This document shows positions 31,533-40,368 of a DNA stretch of 64,000 nucleotides, piece by piece. Position 1 is the first letter of the stretch; each line of letters opens with the position of its first letter. Both the position numbers and the translations under genes were made by a program. The stretch comes from Sphingomonas morindae. GTDB lineage: Bacteria; Pseudomonadota; Alphaproteobacteria; Sphingomonadales; Sphingomonadaceae. The notes below the pieces were generated by a model, which saw only the letters and a list, made by a program, of their open reading frames with translations, was not told where the DNA came from and did not search any database. The stretch lies in the NCBI RefSeq assembly GCF_023822065.1, contig NZ_CP084930.1, positions 1,566,001 through 1,630,000 of the forward strand, in the 5' to 3' direction.

Positions 31533-32108
31533 TCAGCGCGCCTCGGCGAGCAACGCGGCGGCCTCGCGGCTGGTCCAGTCCTTGCCGCCGGTCAGCCGCC
31601 ACACTTCCTTGCCGCGCGCGTCGAACAAGATGGTGGTGGGCAGCACATCGGCCTGCAGCGCCGTCATCAGCCCCATGCGCGAATCGGTGAAGGGCACCAG
31701 CGCCTTATATCCCTTCTGCCGCCAGAAGGGGGCGACCTGCTTGTCGCCGCCGCTATCCTGGCTGATCGCCACCACGGCCAGGCCGCCGGGCGCGTGCGCG
31801 GCGAGCGCGTCGAGCGTCGGCAATTCCTTGATGCAGGGGCCGCACCAAGTCGCCCAAAGATTGAGCAGCACCGGCTTGCCGCGATAGGCGCCGAGCGTGG
31901 CCGGGGCGCCGCCAGGCGCGGCGAAGGGCAGCGCCGGCAGCGCCATGCCCTTGTGGCTGCGATCCAGATGGCTGCCCTCCGGGCCGGCGGCGGGCGCCGG
32001 GCCGGTGGTGGTCGGGGCGGCTTGCTCCGCCGGTGGCTTGGCTTTATCGCAGCCGGCGACCAGCGCCAGCACGGCCATCAGCGGGAGACAGGCGATCAGC
32101 GAGCGCAC
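31533..32108 (-). CDS. TlpA-like thioredoxin-fold lipoprotein
   Basis: Periplasmic thiol-disulfide reductase family protein of 191 residues from the chosen start. The signal sequence ends in a lipobox LVAGC (Cys20), so it should be a lipoprotein. After a Pro/Ala-rich linker comes the thioredoxin fold with [27 protein letters not shown] is the redox-active pair. The cis-Pro region is [12 protein letters not shown]. TlpA/ResA proteins reduce cytochrome c maturation or other periplasmic substrates. GTG 32108 was chosen because GGAG lies 6 bases upstream; a TTG at 32120 is the alternative. It diverges from argH with 16 bases between start codons. Confidence 0.87.
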   Translation of the reverse strand: MRSLIACLPLMAVLALVAGCDKAKPPAEQAAPTTTGPAPAAGPEGSHLDRSHKGMALPALPFAAPGGAPATLGAYRGKPVLLNLWATWCGPCIKELPTLDALAAHAPGGLAVVAISQDSGGDKQVAPFWRQKGYKALVPFTDSRMGLMTALQADVLPTTILFDARGKEVWRLTGGKDWTSREAAALLAEAR

Positions 32109-32124
32109 GACGAGCTCCAATCAG

Positions 32125-33501
32125 ATGTGGGGCGGGCGCTTCGCCGAAGGCCCGGCCGCGGTGATGCGCGAGATCAACGCTTCGATCCCGTTCGACAAGA
32201 GGCTTTGGCGGCAGGACATAGCCGGCTCCAAGGCGCATGTCGCCATGCTTGGCGCGCAGGGCATCGTTTCGCCGGAGGATGCCGCCCGCATCGCCGACGG
32301 GCTCGATCGCGTCGCCGCCGTCTATGCCGCCGAGGGCGTGCCGGAGGATCTCGCGCTCGAGGATATCCATATGGCGACCGAGAGCCGGCTCGCCGAGGAG
32401 ATCGGCGCGGTTGCCGGGCGGCTCCACACCGCGCGCTCGCGCAACGATCAGGTGGCAACCGATTTCCGCCTCTGGGTGCGCGACGCGATCGATGCGGTGG
32501 ATGCGGGGCTGAAGGCGCTCCAGACGGCGCTGGTGGCGCGCGCCGACGCGCATGCCGCCACCGTGATGCCGGGCTATACGCATTTGCAGGCGGCGCAGCC
32601 GGTCACGCTCGGCCATCACCTGCTCGCCTATTACGAGATGGTGCGCCGCGATCGCTCGCGCTTCCGCGATGCGCGCGCGCGGCTCAACGAATGCCCGCTC
32701 GGCGCCGCCGCGCTGGCGGGCACCGGCTTTCCGATCGATCGCCGCGCCACCGCCGCCGCGCTCGGGTTCGACCGGCCGACCGCCAATTCGCTCGATTCGG
32801 TGTCGGACCGCGATTTCGCGCTCGATTATCTGATGGCGGCGGCGCAGGCATCGCTGCACCTGTCGCGGCTGGCCGAGGAGATCGTGCTCTGGGCCTCGCA
32901 GCCCTTCGGCTTTGTCCGCCTGCCCGACCAATGGTCGACCGGCTCGTCGATCATGCCGCAGAAGCGCAACCCGGACGCGGCCGAGCTGGTGCGCGGCCAT
33001 GCCGGCCGCATCACCGGCTGCCTGACCGCGCTGATGATCACGATGAAGGGCCTGCCGCTCGCCTATTCCAAGGATATGCAGGACGACAAGCCGCCCGTGT
33101 TCGAGGCGCATGATCTGCTCGCCCTGTCGATCGCGGCGATGACGGGGATGATCGAGACGCTCGATTTCCGGCCCGAGCGGATGCGCGCCGCCGCCGAGGC
33201 CGGTTTCATCACCGCCACCGATCTGGCCGACCGGCTGGTGCGCGTGGCGGGCGTCCCCTTCCGCGAGGCGCACCACATCACCGGCGCGGCGGTCAAGCTG
33301 GCGGAGCAGCAGGGCTGCGCCTTGTCCGATTTGTCGCTGGAGGCGCTGCAGGCCATCGATCCGCGCATCGATGAAGGCGTGCAGGCCGCGCTCTCGATCG
33401 ATGCCTCGGTCGCCGCACGCGCCAGCGAGGGCGGCACTGCGCCCGAGCGCGTGCGCGAGGCGGTGGCGCGCGCCCGCGCGGCGCTGGAGGCGGGCGCGTG
33501 A
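32125..33501 (+). CDS. argH: argininosuccinate lyase
   Basis: ArgH of 458 residues, last step of arginine synthesis, cleaving argininosuccinate to arginine and fumarate. It starts [11 protein letters not shown] and has the substrate loop [41 protein letters not shown] with the catalytic-region His, and the fumarase/aspartase signature [33 protein letters not shown] is also typical. ATG 32125 is the first start codon in frame and leaves only 16 bases to the divergent gene, so its promoter must lie within that gene or the mRNA leader is very short. The stop overlaps a small lipoprotein gene (GTGA). Confidence 0.96.
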   Translation: MWGGRFAEGPAAVMREINASIPFDKRLWRQDIAGSKAHVAMLGAQGIVSPEDAARIADGLDRVAAVYAAEGVPEDLALEDIHMATESRLAEEIGAVAGRLHTARSRNDQVATDFRLWVRDAIDAVDAGLKALQTALVARADAHAATVMPGYTHLQAAQPVTLGHHLLAYYEMVRRDRSRFRDARARLNECPLGAAALAGTGFPIDRRATAAALGFDRPTANSLDSVSDRDFALDYLMAAAQASLHLSRLAEEIVLWASQPFGFVRLPDQWSTGSSIMPQKRNPDAAELVRGHAGRITGCLTALMITMKGLPLAYSKDMQDDKPPVFEAHDLLALSIAAMTGMIETLDFRPERMRAAAEAGFITATDLADRLVRVAGVPFREAHHITGAAVKLAEQQGCALSDLSLEALQAIDPRIDEGVQAALSIDASVAARASEGGTAPERVREAVARARAALEAGA

Positions 33502-33743
33502 GCCGGCGCGTCGCCCTCGCCGCGCTGCTGGCGCTCGCCGTCGCCGGCTGCGGCAAGAAGGATGTGCTGCGCCCGGTCGCGGGCCAGCCCCTGCCGGTCA
33601 AGCCCGCGACCGCGCCGAGCCAGCCGAGCGCGGCGGCGCTGCTCACCCCCAATGCGCAGAGCCGGCCGCTGCGCTTCAACGAGCTGGTGAGCAAGAGCAA
33701 GCGGCTGGACGCCGATCGCTTCGACCTGCCGCCGCCGCGCTGA
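33498..33743 (+). CDS. small lipoprotein, LptM/YifL-like
   Basis: Lipoprotein of 81 residues. The signal sequence [18 protein letters not shown] gives lipidation at Cys18, followed by [18 protein letters not shown]. The CGxKxxLxxP pattern just after the lipidated Cys resembles the short lipoproteins (YifL, now LptM) commonly encoded next to lysA or dapF, where LptM aids assembly of the LPS translocon. The rest is Pro/Ala-rich with a C-terminal [24 protein letters not shown]. It sits between argH and lysA, overlapping argH by four bases and ending 11 bases before lysA. Functional equivalence to LptM is inferred from position and motif. Confidence 0.75.
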   Translation: MSRRVALAALLALAVAGCGKKDVLRPVAGQPLPVKPATAPSQPSAAALLTPNAQSRPLRFNELVSKSKRLDADRFDLPPPR

Positions 33744-33754
33744 GGCCCGACCCG

Positions 33755-35026
33755 ATGGATCATTTCACCCTGCGCGACGGCGTGCTCCACGCCGAGGACG
33801 TGTCGCTCGTCCGCCTCGCCGAGGCGGTAGGGACCCCCGCCTATGTCTATTCCACCGCCACGATCCGCCGCCACGCGCGGGTGTTCGCGGACGCGGTGGC
33901 GGGGCTGGGCCGCGGCGCGCCGCTGATCGCCTTCGCGGTCAAGGCCAATCCCAATGTGGCGGTGCTCAGCCTGCTCGCCGGGCTCGGCTATGGCGCCGAT
34001 GTCGTGTCGGGCGGCGAACTGCGCCGGGCGCGGCGCGCCGGCATCGCGCCGGAGAAGATCGTCTTTTCCGGCGTCGGCAAGACCGAGGCGGAAATGGCGT
34101 TCGCGCTCGAGGAGGGGATCGGCCAGTTCAACCTCGAATCGGAGGAGGAGGCGGCGCTGCTCTCGCAGGTGGCGAGCCGGATGGGCCGCACGGCGCCGGT
34201 CGCCTTCCGCGTCAATCCCGATGTCGATGCCGGCACCCACGCCAAGATCTCGACGGGCCGGTCCGAGAACAAGTTCGGCATTCCCTATGACAGCGCGCCG
34301 GCCGCCTATGCGCGCGTCGCGGCGCTGCCGGGCCTCGCGGTGCGCGGTGTCGCCGTCCATATCGGCAGCCAGCTCACCGATCTCGCGCCGCTGGAGCGCG
34401 CCTTCGCCAAGATCGGCGCGCTGGTGGCCGCGCTGCGCGCCGACGGCCATGCCATCGCCTATGCCGATCTCGGGGGCGGGCTGGGCGTGCCCTATGATCC
34501 GGACCGCCCCGCGCCGCCGAGCCCCGCCGCCTATGGCGCGATGGTGGCGCGCGTGACGCAAGGCTGGGACGTGCAGCTGCTGTTCGAGCCGGGCCGGCTG
34601 ATCGTGGGCAATGCGGGCATTCTGCTCACCCGAGTCATTCGGGTGAAACCGGGCGCTTCTACCCCCTTCGTCATTGTCGACGCCGGGATGAACGATCTGA
34701 TGCGCCCCGCCTTGTACGATGCCTGGCACGCGATGCGCGCGGTAACGCCCCGCGGCGACCTGTTCAGCGCCAATATCGTCGGGCCGGTGTGCGAAACGGG
34801 CGATACCTTCGCCACCGAACGCCGCATGGACCGGGTGGAAGGAGGCGATCTGGTCGCCTTCCTCACCGCCGGCGCCTATGGCGCGACCATGGCGAGCACC
34901 TATAACAGCCGCCCGCTGACCCCGGAAATTTTGGTGAATGGGCCAGAATGGGCGACGATTCGCGCCCGCCAGACAATCGAGGCGTTGATCGACGCTGATA
35001 TAATGCCACAATGGACGCACCCGTAA
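33755..35026 (+). CDS. lysA: diaminopimelate decarboxylase
   Basis: LysA of 423 residues, PLP enzyme making lysine from meso-diaminopimelate. The barrel domain has VGTPAYVYSTATIRRH, the Schiff-base Lys in FAVKANPNVAVL, GYGADVVSGGELRRA and VHIGSQLTDLAPLERA. The C-terminal beta-domain shows FEPGRLIVGNAGILLTRV, VDAGMNDLMRPALYDAWH, and the catalytic Cys in GPVCETGDTFA, with AGAYGATMASTYNSRP near the end. The ATG at 33755 begins the family's MDHFTLRDGVL opening. galU follows after 14 bases. Confidence 0.96.
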   Translation: MDHFTLRDGVLHAEDVSLVRLAEAVGTPAYVYSTATIRRHARVFADAVAGLGRGAPLIAFAVKANPNVAVLSLLAGLGYGADVVSGGELRRARRAGIAPEKIVFSGVGKTEAEMAFALEEGIGQFNLESEEEAALLSQVASRMGRTAPVAFRVNPDVDAGTHAKISTGRSENKFGIPYDSAPAAYARVAALPGLAVRGVAVHIGSQLTDLAPLERAFAKIGALVAALRADGHAIAYADLGGGLGVPYDPDRPAPPSPAAYGAMVARVTQGWDVQLLFEPGRLIVGNAGILLTRVIRVKPGASTPFVIVDAGMNDLMRPALYDAWHAMRAVTPRGDLFSANIVGPVCETGDTFATERRMDRVEGGDLVAFLTAGAYGATMASTYNSRPLTPEILVNGPEWATIRARQTIEALIDADIMPQWTHP

Positions 35027-35040
35027 CGACAGGAGCAGTA

Positions 35041-35910
35041 ATGGCGAAAGCGGTACGCAAGGCGGTCTTCCCGGTGGCGGGGTTCGGAACGCGGTTCCTT
35101 CCCGCGACCAAGGCCGTTCCCAAGGAATTGCTGCCGATCGTCGACAAGCCGCTCATCCAATATGCGGTGGATGAGGCGCTGGCGGCGGGGATCGAGCAGA
35201 TGATCTTCGTCACCGGACGCGGCAAGGGCGCGATCGAGGATTATTTCGACACGGCCTTCGAGATCGAGGCCGATCTCGTCGCCAAGAACAAGAAGGACAT
35301 TCTCGAGCTGGTCGGCAAGACGCGGCTCGGGCCGGGCGAGGCGGCGTTCGTCCGCCAGCAGAAAATGTCGGGTCTCGGCCATGCCGTGTGGTGCGCGCGC
35401 CATCTGACCGGCGACGAGCCCTTCGCGGTGCTGCTGCCGGACGAACTGCTCTGGAACCCGGCCAAGCCCTGCCTGTCGCAGATGATGGACACCTACGACG
35501 CCAAGGGCGGCAGCGTGATCGCCGTGGTGGACGTGCCCAAGGCGCACACCAAGCGCTACGGCATCGTCGATCCCGGCGCGGTCGAGGGCGCGGCGATCGA
35601 GGTGAAGGGCTTTATCGAGAAGCCCGATCCCGAAAGCGCGCCGTCGACGCTCGCGGCGGTCGGCCGGTACATTCTGGATCCCGAGGTCATGCGCCTGCTC
35701 GAGACGCAGGAACATGGCGCCGGCGGCGAGATCCAGCTCACCGATGCGCTTGCCAAGCTGATCGGCCAGCAGGCCTTCCACGCCCATGTGTTCGAGGGCG
35801 CGCGCCACGATTGCGGCGAGAAGCTGGGCTTCATCCAGGCCAATATCGCGCTCGCGCTGGAGCGGGACGATGTCGGCCCCGGCCTCCGGGACTATCTGAA
35901 GACGCTCTGA
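35041..35910 (+). CDS. galU: UTP--glucose-1-phosphate uridylyltransferase
   Basis: GalU of 289 residues, producing UDP-glucose for glycans. Motifs: AVFPVAGFGTRFLPATKAVPKELLPIVDKPLIQYAVDEA (nucleotide-binding loop), FVTGRGKGAIEDYFD, QKMSGLGHAVWCARHL, and FAVLLPDELLW with the catalytic metal-binding Asp. Later blocks are KGFIEKP and GAGGEIQLTDALAKL. ATG 35041 is preferred over an earlier ATG at 35011 inside lysA, because ACAGGAG lies 5 bases upstream and the homologous region begins here. A strong terminator follows, making galU the last gene of the argH-lipoprotein-lysA-galU set. Confidence 0.95.
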   Translation: MAKAVRKAVFPVAGFGTRFLPATKAVPKELLPIVDKPLIQYAVDEALAAGIEQMIFVTGRGKGAIEDYFDTAFEIEADLVAKNKKDILELVGKTRLGPGEAAFVRQQKMSGLGHAVWCARHLTGDEPFAVLLPDELLWNPAKPCLSQMMDTYDAKGGSVIAVVDVPKAHTKRYGIVDPGAVEGAAIEVKGFIEKPDPESAPSTLAAVGRYILDPEVMRLLETQEHGAGGEIQLTDALAKLIGQQAFHAHVFEGARHDCGEKLGFIQANIALALERDDVGPGLRDYLKTL

Positions 35911-35935
35911 TCCGTCTTCCTCGCCACGATCGATA

Positions 35936-35969
35936 AGCCAGGACCGTCCATGGATGGTCCTGGCTTTTT
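35936..35969 (+). terminator. rho-independent terminator after galU
   Basis: AGCCAGGACC (35936-35945) and GGTCCTGGCT (35956-35965) form a perfect 10-bp stem with a 10-base loop; T residues run from 35965 to 35969. It lies 25 bases after the galU stop and is the clearest intrinsic terminator in the window. Confidence 0.9.
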
Positions 35970-36007
35970 GCCGTGCGGGGCGCTTGGCGCTTGGCTATGC
36001 CGGGCCG

Positions 36008-36775
36008 ATGCACAGCCTGCCCCTCTTCGTCCGCCTCGCGGGACGCCCGGTGATCGTGCTCGGCCAGGGCGAGGCCGCCGAGGCCAAGCGCCGCCTGCTC
36101 CGCCGCGCCGGCGCCGAGCCGGCGGAGGAAGGCGCGCCCGCCGCGCTCGCCATCGTCGCGATCGAGGAGCCGGCGGCGGCCGAGGCGGCGGTGGCGCGGC
36201 TGCGCGCGCGGGGCATTCTGGTGAACGCGGTCGACCGGCCTGCCTTGTGCGATTTCACCCTGCCCGCGATCGTCGATCGCGATCCGCTGCTGATCGCGAT
36301 CGGCACCGGGGGCGCCTCGGCCGGGCTCGCCAAGGCTCTGCGGCAGAGGCTGGAGGCCTGGCTGCCGGCGGGGCTGGGCGGGCTTGCCCGCGCGCTCCAT
36401 GCCGCCCGGCCGGTGCTGCGCGCGCGCCTGCCGGACGCGGCCGATCGACGCCGCGCGATCGATGCCGCGCTCGCGCCCGGCGGCCCGCTCGATCCGCTGG
36501 CGGATCCGCCCGTCGACGCCGTTCACGCCTGGGCGGCGGGGGCGGAGGCCGTGCCGGCCGCGCGGATCGAGACGGTGACGGTCGATTCGCCCGATCCCGA
36601 TGCGCTCACGCTGCGCGCGGCGCGGCTGCTTGGCCAGGCCGACTGGATCTGCCACGCGGCCGACATGCCGCCCGCGCTGCTTGATCGCGCCCGCGCCGAT
36701 GCCGCGCGCCATGCCGCGCCCGAGCCGCCGGCGGACGCATCCGGGCTGGTGGTGCGGCTGGTCTGGGCGGATTGA
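36008..36775 (+). CDS. siroheme synthase N-terminal domain protein (precorrin-2 dehydrogenase-like)
   Basis: Protein of 255 residues. The N-terminus is a Rossmann domain with [31 protein letters not shown] (NAD-binding), then [45 protein letters not shown]. This is the CysG/Met8 pattern for oxidising precorrin-2 and inserting iron. After about residue 195 there is [24 protein letters not shown], which looks like the opening of the CysG methyltransferase domain but stops after about 50 residues. It may therefore be a bifunctional dehydrogenase/chelatase with a vestigial methyltransferase segment. The start is ATG 36008; a longer frame begins inside the galU terminator. Confidence 0.8.
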   Translation: MHSLPLFVRLAGRPVIVLGQGEAAEAKRRLLRRAGAEPAEEGAPAALAIVAIEEPAAAEAAVARLRARGILVNAVDRPALCDFTLPAIVDRDPLLIAIGTGGASAGLAKALRQRLEAWLPAGLGGLARALHAARPVLRARLPDAADRRRAIDAALAPGGPLDPLADPPVDAVHAWAAGAEAVPAARIETVTVDSPDPDALTLRAARLLGQADWICHAADMPPALLDRARADAARHAAPEPPADASGLVVRLVWAD

Positions 36776-36806
36776 CGGTGGCGCCGCGCCTCCCCATCTC
36801 CCGCGC

Positions 36807-37202
36807 ATGGACGACATGCGGAAACTCGACGAGGCGCAGTGGCGCGAGCGGCTGACGCCAGAGCAATATCATATCCTCCGCGAGGCGGGCACCGAGCGCG
36901 CCTTTACCGGCCGCTACTGGAACAACCACGAGACCGGCGAATATCTCTGCGCCGCCTGCGGGGCCGAGCTGTTCGACAGCGACACCAAATATGATTCGGG
37001 CAGCGGCTGGCCGAGCTTCACCGCGCCGGTCGATCGCGCGGCGGTGGATGCGTTGGTCGATCGCAGCCATGGCATGGTGCGCACCGAAGTGCGCTGCGCG
37101 CGCTGCGACAGCCATCTCGGCCATGTCTTTCCGGACGGACCCGGCGCCGACGGGCTGCGCTTCTGCATCAATTCGGCATCGCTGCGGTTCGAGCCGCGCT
37201 GA
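36807..37202 (+). CDS. msrB: peptide-methionine (R)-S-oxide reductase MsrB
   Basis: MsrB of 131 residues, repairing methionine-R-sulfoxide. The two zinc CxxC pairs are in [11 protein letters not shown] and [11 protein letters not shown]. The catalytic Cys is in [12 protein letters not shown] near the C-terminus, and the substrate-pocket block is [13 protein letters not shown]. No signal peptide, so cytoplasmic. Start ATG 36807, with a second Met three codons later that could also serve. It follows the siroheme gene by 31 bases. Confidence 0.96.
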   Translation: MDDMRKLDEAQWRERLTPEQYHILREAGTERAFTGRYWNNHETGEYLCAACGAELFDSDTKYDSGSGWPSFTAPVDRAAVDALVDRSHGMVRTEVRCARCDSHLGHVFPDGPGADGLRFCINSASLRFEPR

Positions 37203-37283
37203 ACCGCTGCGGCAAGCCCCGAATTCACGCGGCGGCCGGCACGGCGTAGGCGTGGTGCCGGGGTCGGCAGGGAAGCGGGGCGG

Positions 37284-38099
37284 ATGGACGAGGCGCGCGA
37301 GCGTGCGGTAACGGCGCCCTGGGTCCCGTCCTGCCTGGTGGAGCGGCTCGCCGGCCGGCGCTGGTTCCGCGATCAGGTGGGCGAGGCCGGCGCGGCGGTC
37401 TATCGGCTGCACGCCGCGCCGGGCGACGATCTCTATCTCAAACATGGCACCGACGCCTGCGCCGACGCGGTCACGGACGAGATGGCCCGGCTCGTCTGGC
37501 TCGCGCCGCGCATCGCGGTGCCGCGGCTGCGCCACTTCGTCCGCACCGAGCGCGAGGCGTGGCTGTTGACCGACGCCGTGCCGGGCCGCACCGCCTGGCA
37601 GCAACTCGCCGCCGCCCGTGACGCTTCCGAGCGCGCCGCGCTGGCGCGGCTGCTCGGCGGTGGCCTCGCCGCGTGGCACGCGCTGCCGGTGGGGGATTGT
37701 CCGTTCGACAGCGGCCATGGCCTGCGGCTCGGCCAGGCGCGCGCGCGGATGATCGCCGGCCTTGTCGACGAGGACGATTTCGCGCCCGAGCATCGCGGCT
37801 GGAGTGCCGCGCAGTTGTGGGAGGAAATGACGATGCTGGTGCCGACCGAGATCGAGCCGGTCGTCACCCATGGCGATTTCTCGCTCGACAATATCCTGAT
37901 CGAGCAGGGGCGGATCAGCGGCTATATCGATGTCGGCCTGGCCGGGCGCGCCGATCGCTATCAGGATATCGCGATCCTGTGGCAAAGCCTTGGCGCGTTC
38001 GGCGACGCGGCGCGCGAGGCCTTTCTCGCCGCCTATGGCCTCGCCGCGCCCGATCCGGCCCGGCTCGCCTTCCATGGCTGCCTCGACGAATTCTTCTGA
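37284..38099 (+). CDS. APH(3')-like aminoglycoside/small-molecule phosphotransferase
   Basis: Kinase-fold phosphotransferase of 271 residues, the size of APH(3') enzymes. ATP-binding Lys is likely Lys53 in DLYLKHG. The Brenner motif is THGDFSLDNILIE (Asp198 as catalytic base, Asn203) and the metal-binding Asp216 is in GYIDVGLAGRADRYQDIAIL. HALPVGDCPFD and the terminal FHGCLDEFF follow APH(3') closely, so this is the aminoglycoside 3'-phosphotransferase family rather than a generic choline-kinase relative. Codon use and GC match the neighbours and there is no mobile element nearby, so it looks like an intrinsic chromosomal gene. Whether it acts on aminoglycosides is unknown. Confidence 0.85.
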   Translation: MDEARERAVTAPWVPSCLVERLAGRRWFRDQVGEAGAAVYRLHAAPGDDLYLKHGTDACADAVTDEMARLVWLAPRIAVPRLRHFVRTEREAWLLTDAVPGRTAWQQLAAARDASERAALARLLGGGLAAWHALPVGDCPFDSGHGLRLGQARARMIAGLVDEDDFAPEHRGWSAAQLWEEMTMLVPTEIEPVVTHGDFSLDNILIEQGRISGYIDVGLAGRADRYQDIAILWQSLGAFGDAAREAFLAAYGLAAPDPARLAFHGCLDEFF

Positions 38100-38103
38100 G
38101 CGC

Positions 38104-38128
38104 GGGAATTACGCGATCGTAATCTCCC
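38104..38128 (+). promoter_or_regulatory. inverted repeat upstream of the penicillin-binding protein gene
   Basis: ATTACG-CGAT-CGTAAT (38108-38123) flanked by GGGA (38104-38107) and, after one C, TCCC (38125-38128). The stem is nearly perfect over 10 bp and starts 5 bases after the kinase stop, 55 bases before the next ATG. Without a T-run it could be an operator or a weak terminator. Confidence 0.4.
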
Positions 38129-38182
38129 CCGGCCGCCGGACGCTTGTGGGGCGCCGGTGGAGCGGCTAGCACCGGCACCTCC

Positions 38183-40363
38183 ATGGCTCGCCCGATCCGT
38201 CAGACGCCGCCCGCAGAGCCGCCGACGCCGCCGCGATCGCGCCGTCGCGAACGGAGTCGCCTCGTGCGCCTTTTAATGACCGGGTTGAAGATCGGCCTTG
38301 GGCTGGCGGTGGTGGCGCTGGTCGCGCTCGCCGTGGCGGTGGGCGTGACGATGAGCTCGCTGCCCAGCTTCGATCAGCTCAAGACATCGCAGAACGGCCA
38401 GATGATTCGCGTGCACGCGCAGGATGGCACGGTGCTGGTGTCGCTCGGGCCGAGCTATGGCCAATGGCTGCGCTTCGATCAGATCCCGCAGGTGATGAAG
38501 GACGCGATGATCTCGGTCGAGGATCGCCGCTTCCGCTATCATCCCGGCGTCGATCCGATCGGCATTCTTCGCTCGGTCGAGGTGCGGGCGCAGCGCGGCC
38601 ATTGGCGCCAGGGCGGCTCCACCATCACCCAGCAGCTGGCCCGCAACGTCTTCCTCACCAACAACAAGACCTGGTCGCGCAAGCTGCGCGAGGGCGTGGT
38701 GGCGCTGGCGCTGGAACGGCGCTTCTCGAAGGATCAGATCCTCGAGCTGTATCTGAACAAGGTCTATTTCGGCGGCGGCAGCTATGGCATCGATGCCGCC
38801 AGCCGCAAATTCTTCGGCCATGGCGCCGATCATCTCAGCCTCGCCGAGGCGGCGATCATCGCCGGCCTGGTCAAGGCGCCGTCCAACTATTCGCCCACCG
38901 CCGATGCCCAGGCCGCCGTGGGGCGCGCCGGCGTGGTGCTGGAGACGATGGTCGAGACGGGCGCGATCAGCCATGCCGAAGCCGCCGCCGCCAATCCCGA
39001 GGCGGTGCGCCTCGCGCCCGAGCCCAAGCAGAACAGCGTCCGCTATTTCACCGACTGGGCGCTGCCCCAGCTCGATACGCTGATCGACGACCAGACCGAT
39101 CCGCTCGACGTCTGGACGACGCTGGACCTGAACATGCAGCGCTCGGCGGATCGCGCCATCCATGCCGATACGCCGGCGGGCCTGCAGGGCGCGCTGGTGG
39201 CGATGGAGCGCGACGGCGCGGTGCGCGCGATGGTGGGTGGCCGCGACTATATCGCCTCGATCTACAACCGCGCCACCCAGGCGCAGCGCCAGCCCGGATC
39301 GGCCTGGAAGCTGTTCGTCTATCTCGCGGCGATCGAGGCCGGCCACAAGCCGGACGAGGCGATCGTCGACGAACCGGTGACGATCAACGGCTGGAGCCCG
39401 CGCAACGACGAGCGCACCTATTCCGGCCAGATCAACATCCGCACCGCCTTCGCCTTCTCGCTCAACACCGTCGCCGCCAAACTGGGGCAGATGGTGGGCT
39501 TCGAGACGGTGGCCGATATGGCGCGGCGCTTCGGCATTACCACCCCGATCAACACCCATCCCTCGATGGTGCTGGGCACTTCGGACGTGCGGCTGATCGA
39601 TATGGTGCGCGCCTTCGCCGAGATCGACAATCAGGGCGTGGCCGTCACCCCCTATGCGATCACCAAGGTGGTCGGCCCGGACAACCGCGTGCTCTACGAA
39701 CATGCCGCGCCCGAGCCGCGCGTGCTGGTCGCGCCCTGGGTCGCCGCCGAGATGACCGATCTGCTGCAGACGGCGGTGAACACCGGCACGGCGCGCGCCG
39801 CGCAGATCGGCCGGCCGGTGGCGGGCAAGACGGGCACGACCTCGTCCAACAAGGATGGCTGGTTCCTGGGCTTCTCCTCCGGCCTGACCACGGGGATCTG
39901 GATGGGCCGCGACGATGCCCGGCCCAATCCCGGCCTCTATGGCGGCCGTGCGCCGGCGCACGCCTTTGCCGATTTCATGCGCGAGGCGGTGGCCAACCGC
40001 CCGGTCACCCCGTTCCAGACCGGCGTGACCCTGCCCGAATGGCAGCTCGAGCCCGATGACGAGGCCTATTATGGCGCGCCCGACAGCGGCATTCCCACGC
40101 TGGAGGGCAATGGCCAGGCGGTGATGCCCGAGCGGCCCGCCGACGGCACCGATGGCGATCCCGGCGCGCCCCTGCCGGATCCCTCGATCAGCAGCCCCGG
40201 TCGCCGCGCCCCGCGCGCCGCGCCGCCGCCGGCCGATGACGATGATTGGCAGGGCCCGCCGCCGCCGCCCGTGAACAACGGGCCGACCGGCGCGCATCTC
40301 GACGAGCGCTGGCTGGATTCGGTGCTCGGGCGGAATGCCGCGCCGCCGTCCGGGCGACGCTGA
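38183..40363 (+). CDS. class A penicillin-binding protein (PBP1A-type)
   Basis: Bifunctional peptidoglycan synthase of 726 residues. A basic, Pro-rich cytoplasmic tail is followed by one membrane anchor (about residues 33-57). The glycosyltransferase domain has the catalytic Glu113 in ISVEDRRFRYHPGVD, plus RQGGSTITQQLARNVFL and ELYLNKVYFGGGSYGIDAA. The transpeptidase domain carries all three active-site motifs: SxxK as Ser373-AWK, SLN (426-428) and KTGTT (549-553). The last 90 residues are Pro/Asp-rich and disordered. ATG 38183 gives the natural N-terminal tail; an earlier GTG-initiated frame is less likely. Confidence 0.94.
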   Translation: MARPIRQTPPAEPPTPPRSRRRERSRLVRLLMTGLKIGLGLAVVALVALAVAVGVTMSSLPSFDQLKTSQNGQMIRVHAQDGTVLVSLGPSYGQWLRFDQIPQVMKDAMISVEDRRFRYHPGVDPIGILRSVEVRAQRGHWRQGGSTITQQLARNVFLTNNKTWSRKLREGVVALALERRFSKDQILELYLNKVYFGGGSYGIDAASRKFFGHGADHLSLAEAAIIAGLVKAPSNYSPTADAQAAVGRAGVVLETMVETGAISHAEAAAANPEAVRLAPEPKQNSVRYFTDWALPQLDTLIDDQTDPLDVWTTLDLNMQRSADRAIHADTPAGLQGALVAMERDGAVRAMVGGRDYIASIYNRATQAQRQPGSAWKLFVYLAAIEAGHKPDEAIVDEPVTINGWSPRNDERTYSGQINIRTAFAFSLNTVAAKLGQMVGFETVADMARRFGITTPINTHPSMVLGTSDVRLIDMVRAFAEIDNQGVAVTPYAITKVVGPDNRVLYEHAAPEPRVLVAPWVAAEMTDLLQTAVNTGTARAAQIGRPVAGKTGTTSSNKDGWFLGFSSGLTTGIWMGRDDARPNPGLYGGRAPAHAFADFMREAVANRPVTPFQTGVTLPEWQLEPDDEAYYGAPDSGIPTLEGNGQAVMPERPADGTDGDPGAPLPDPSISSPGRRAPRAAPPPADDDDWQGPPPPPVNNGPTGAHLDERWLDSVLGRNAAPPSGRR

Positions 40364-40368
40364 CCGCT

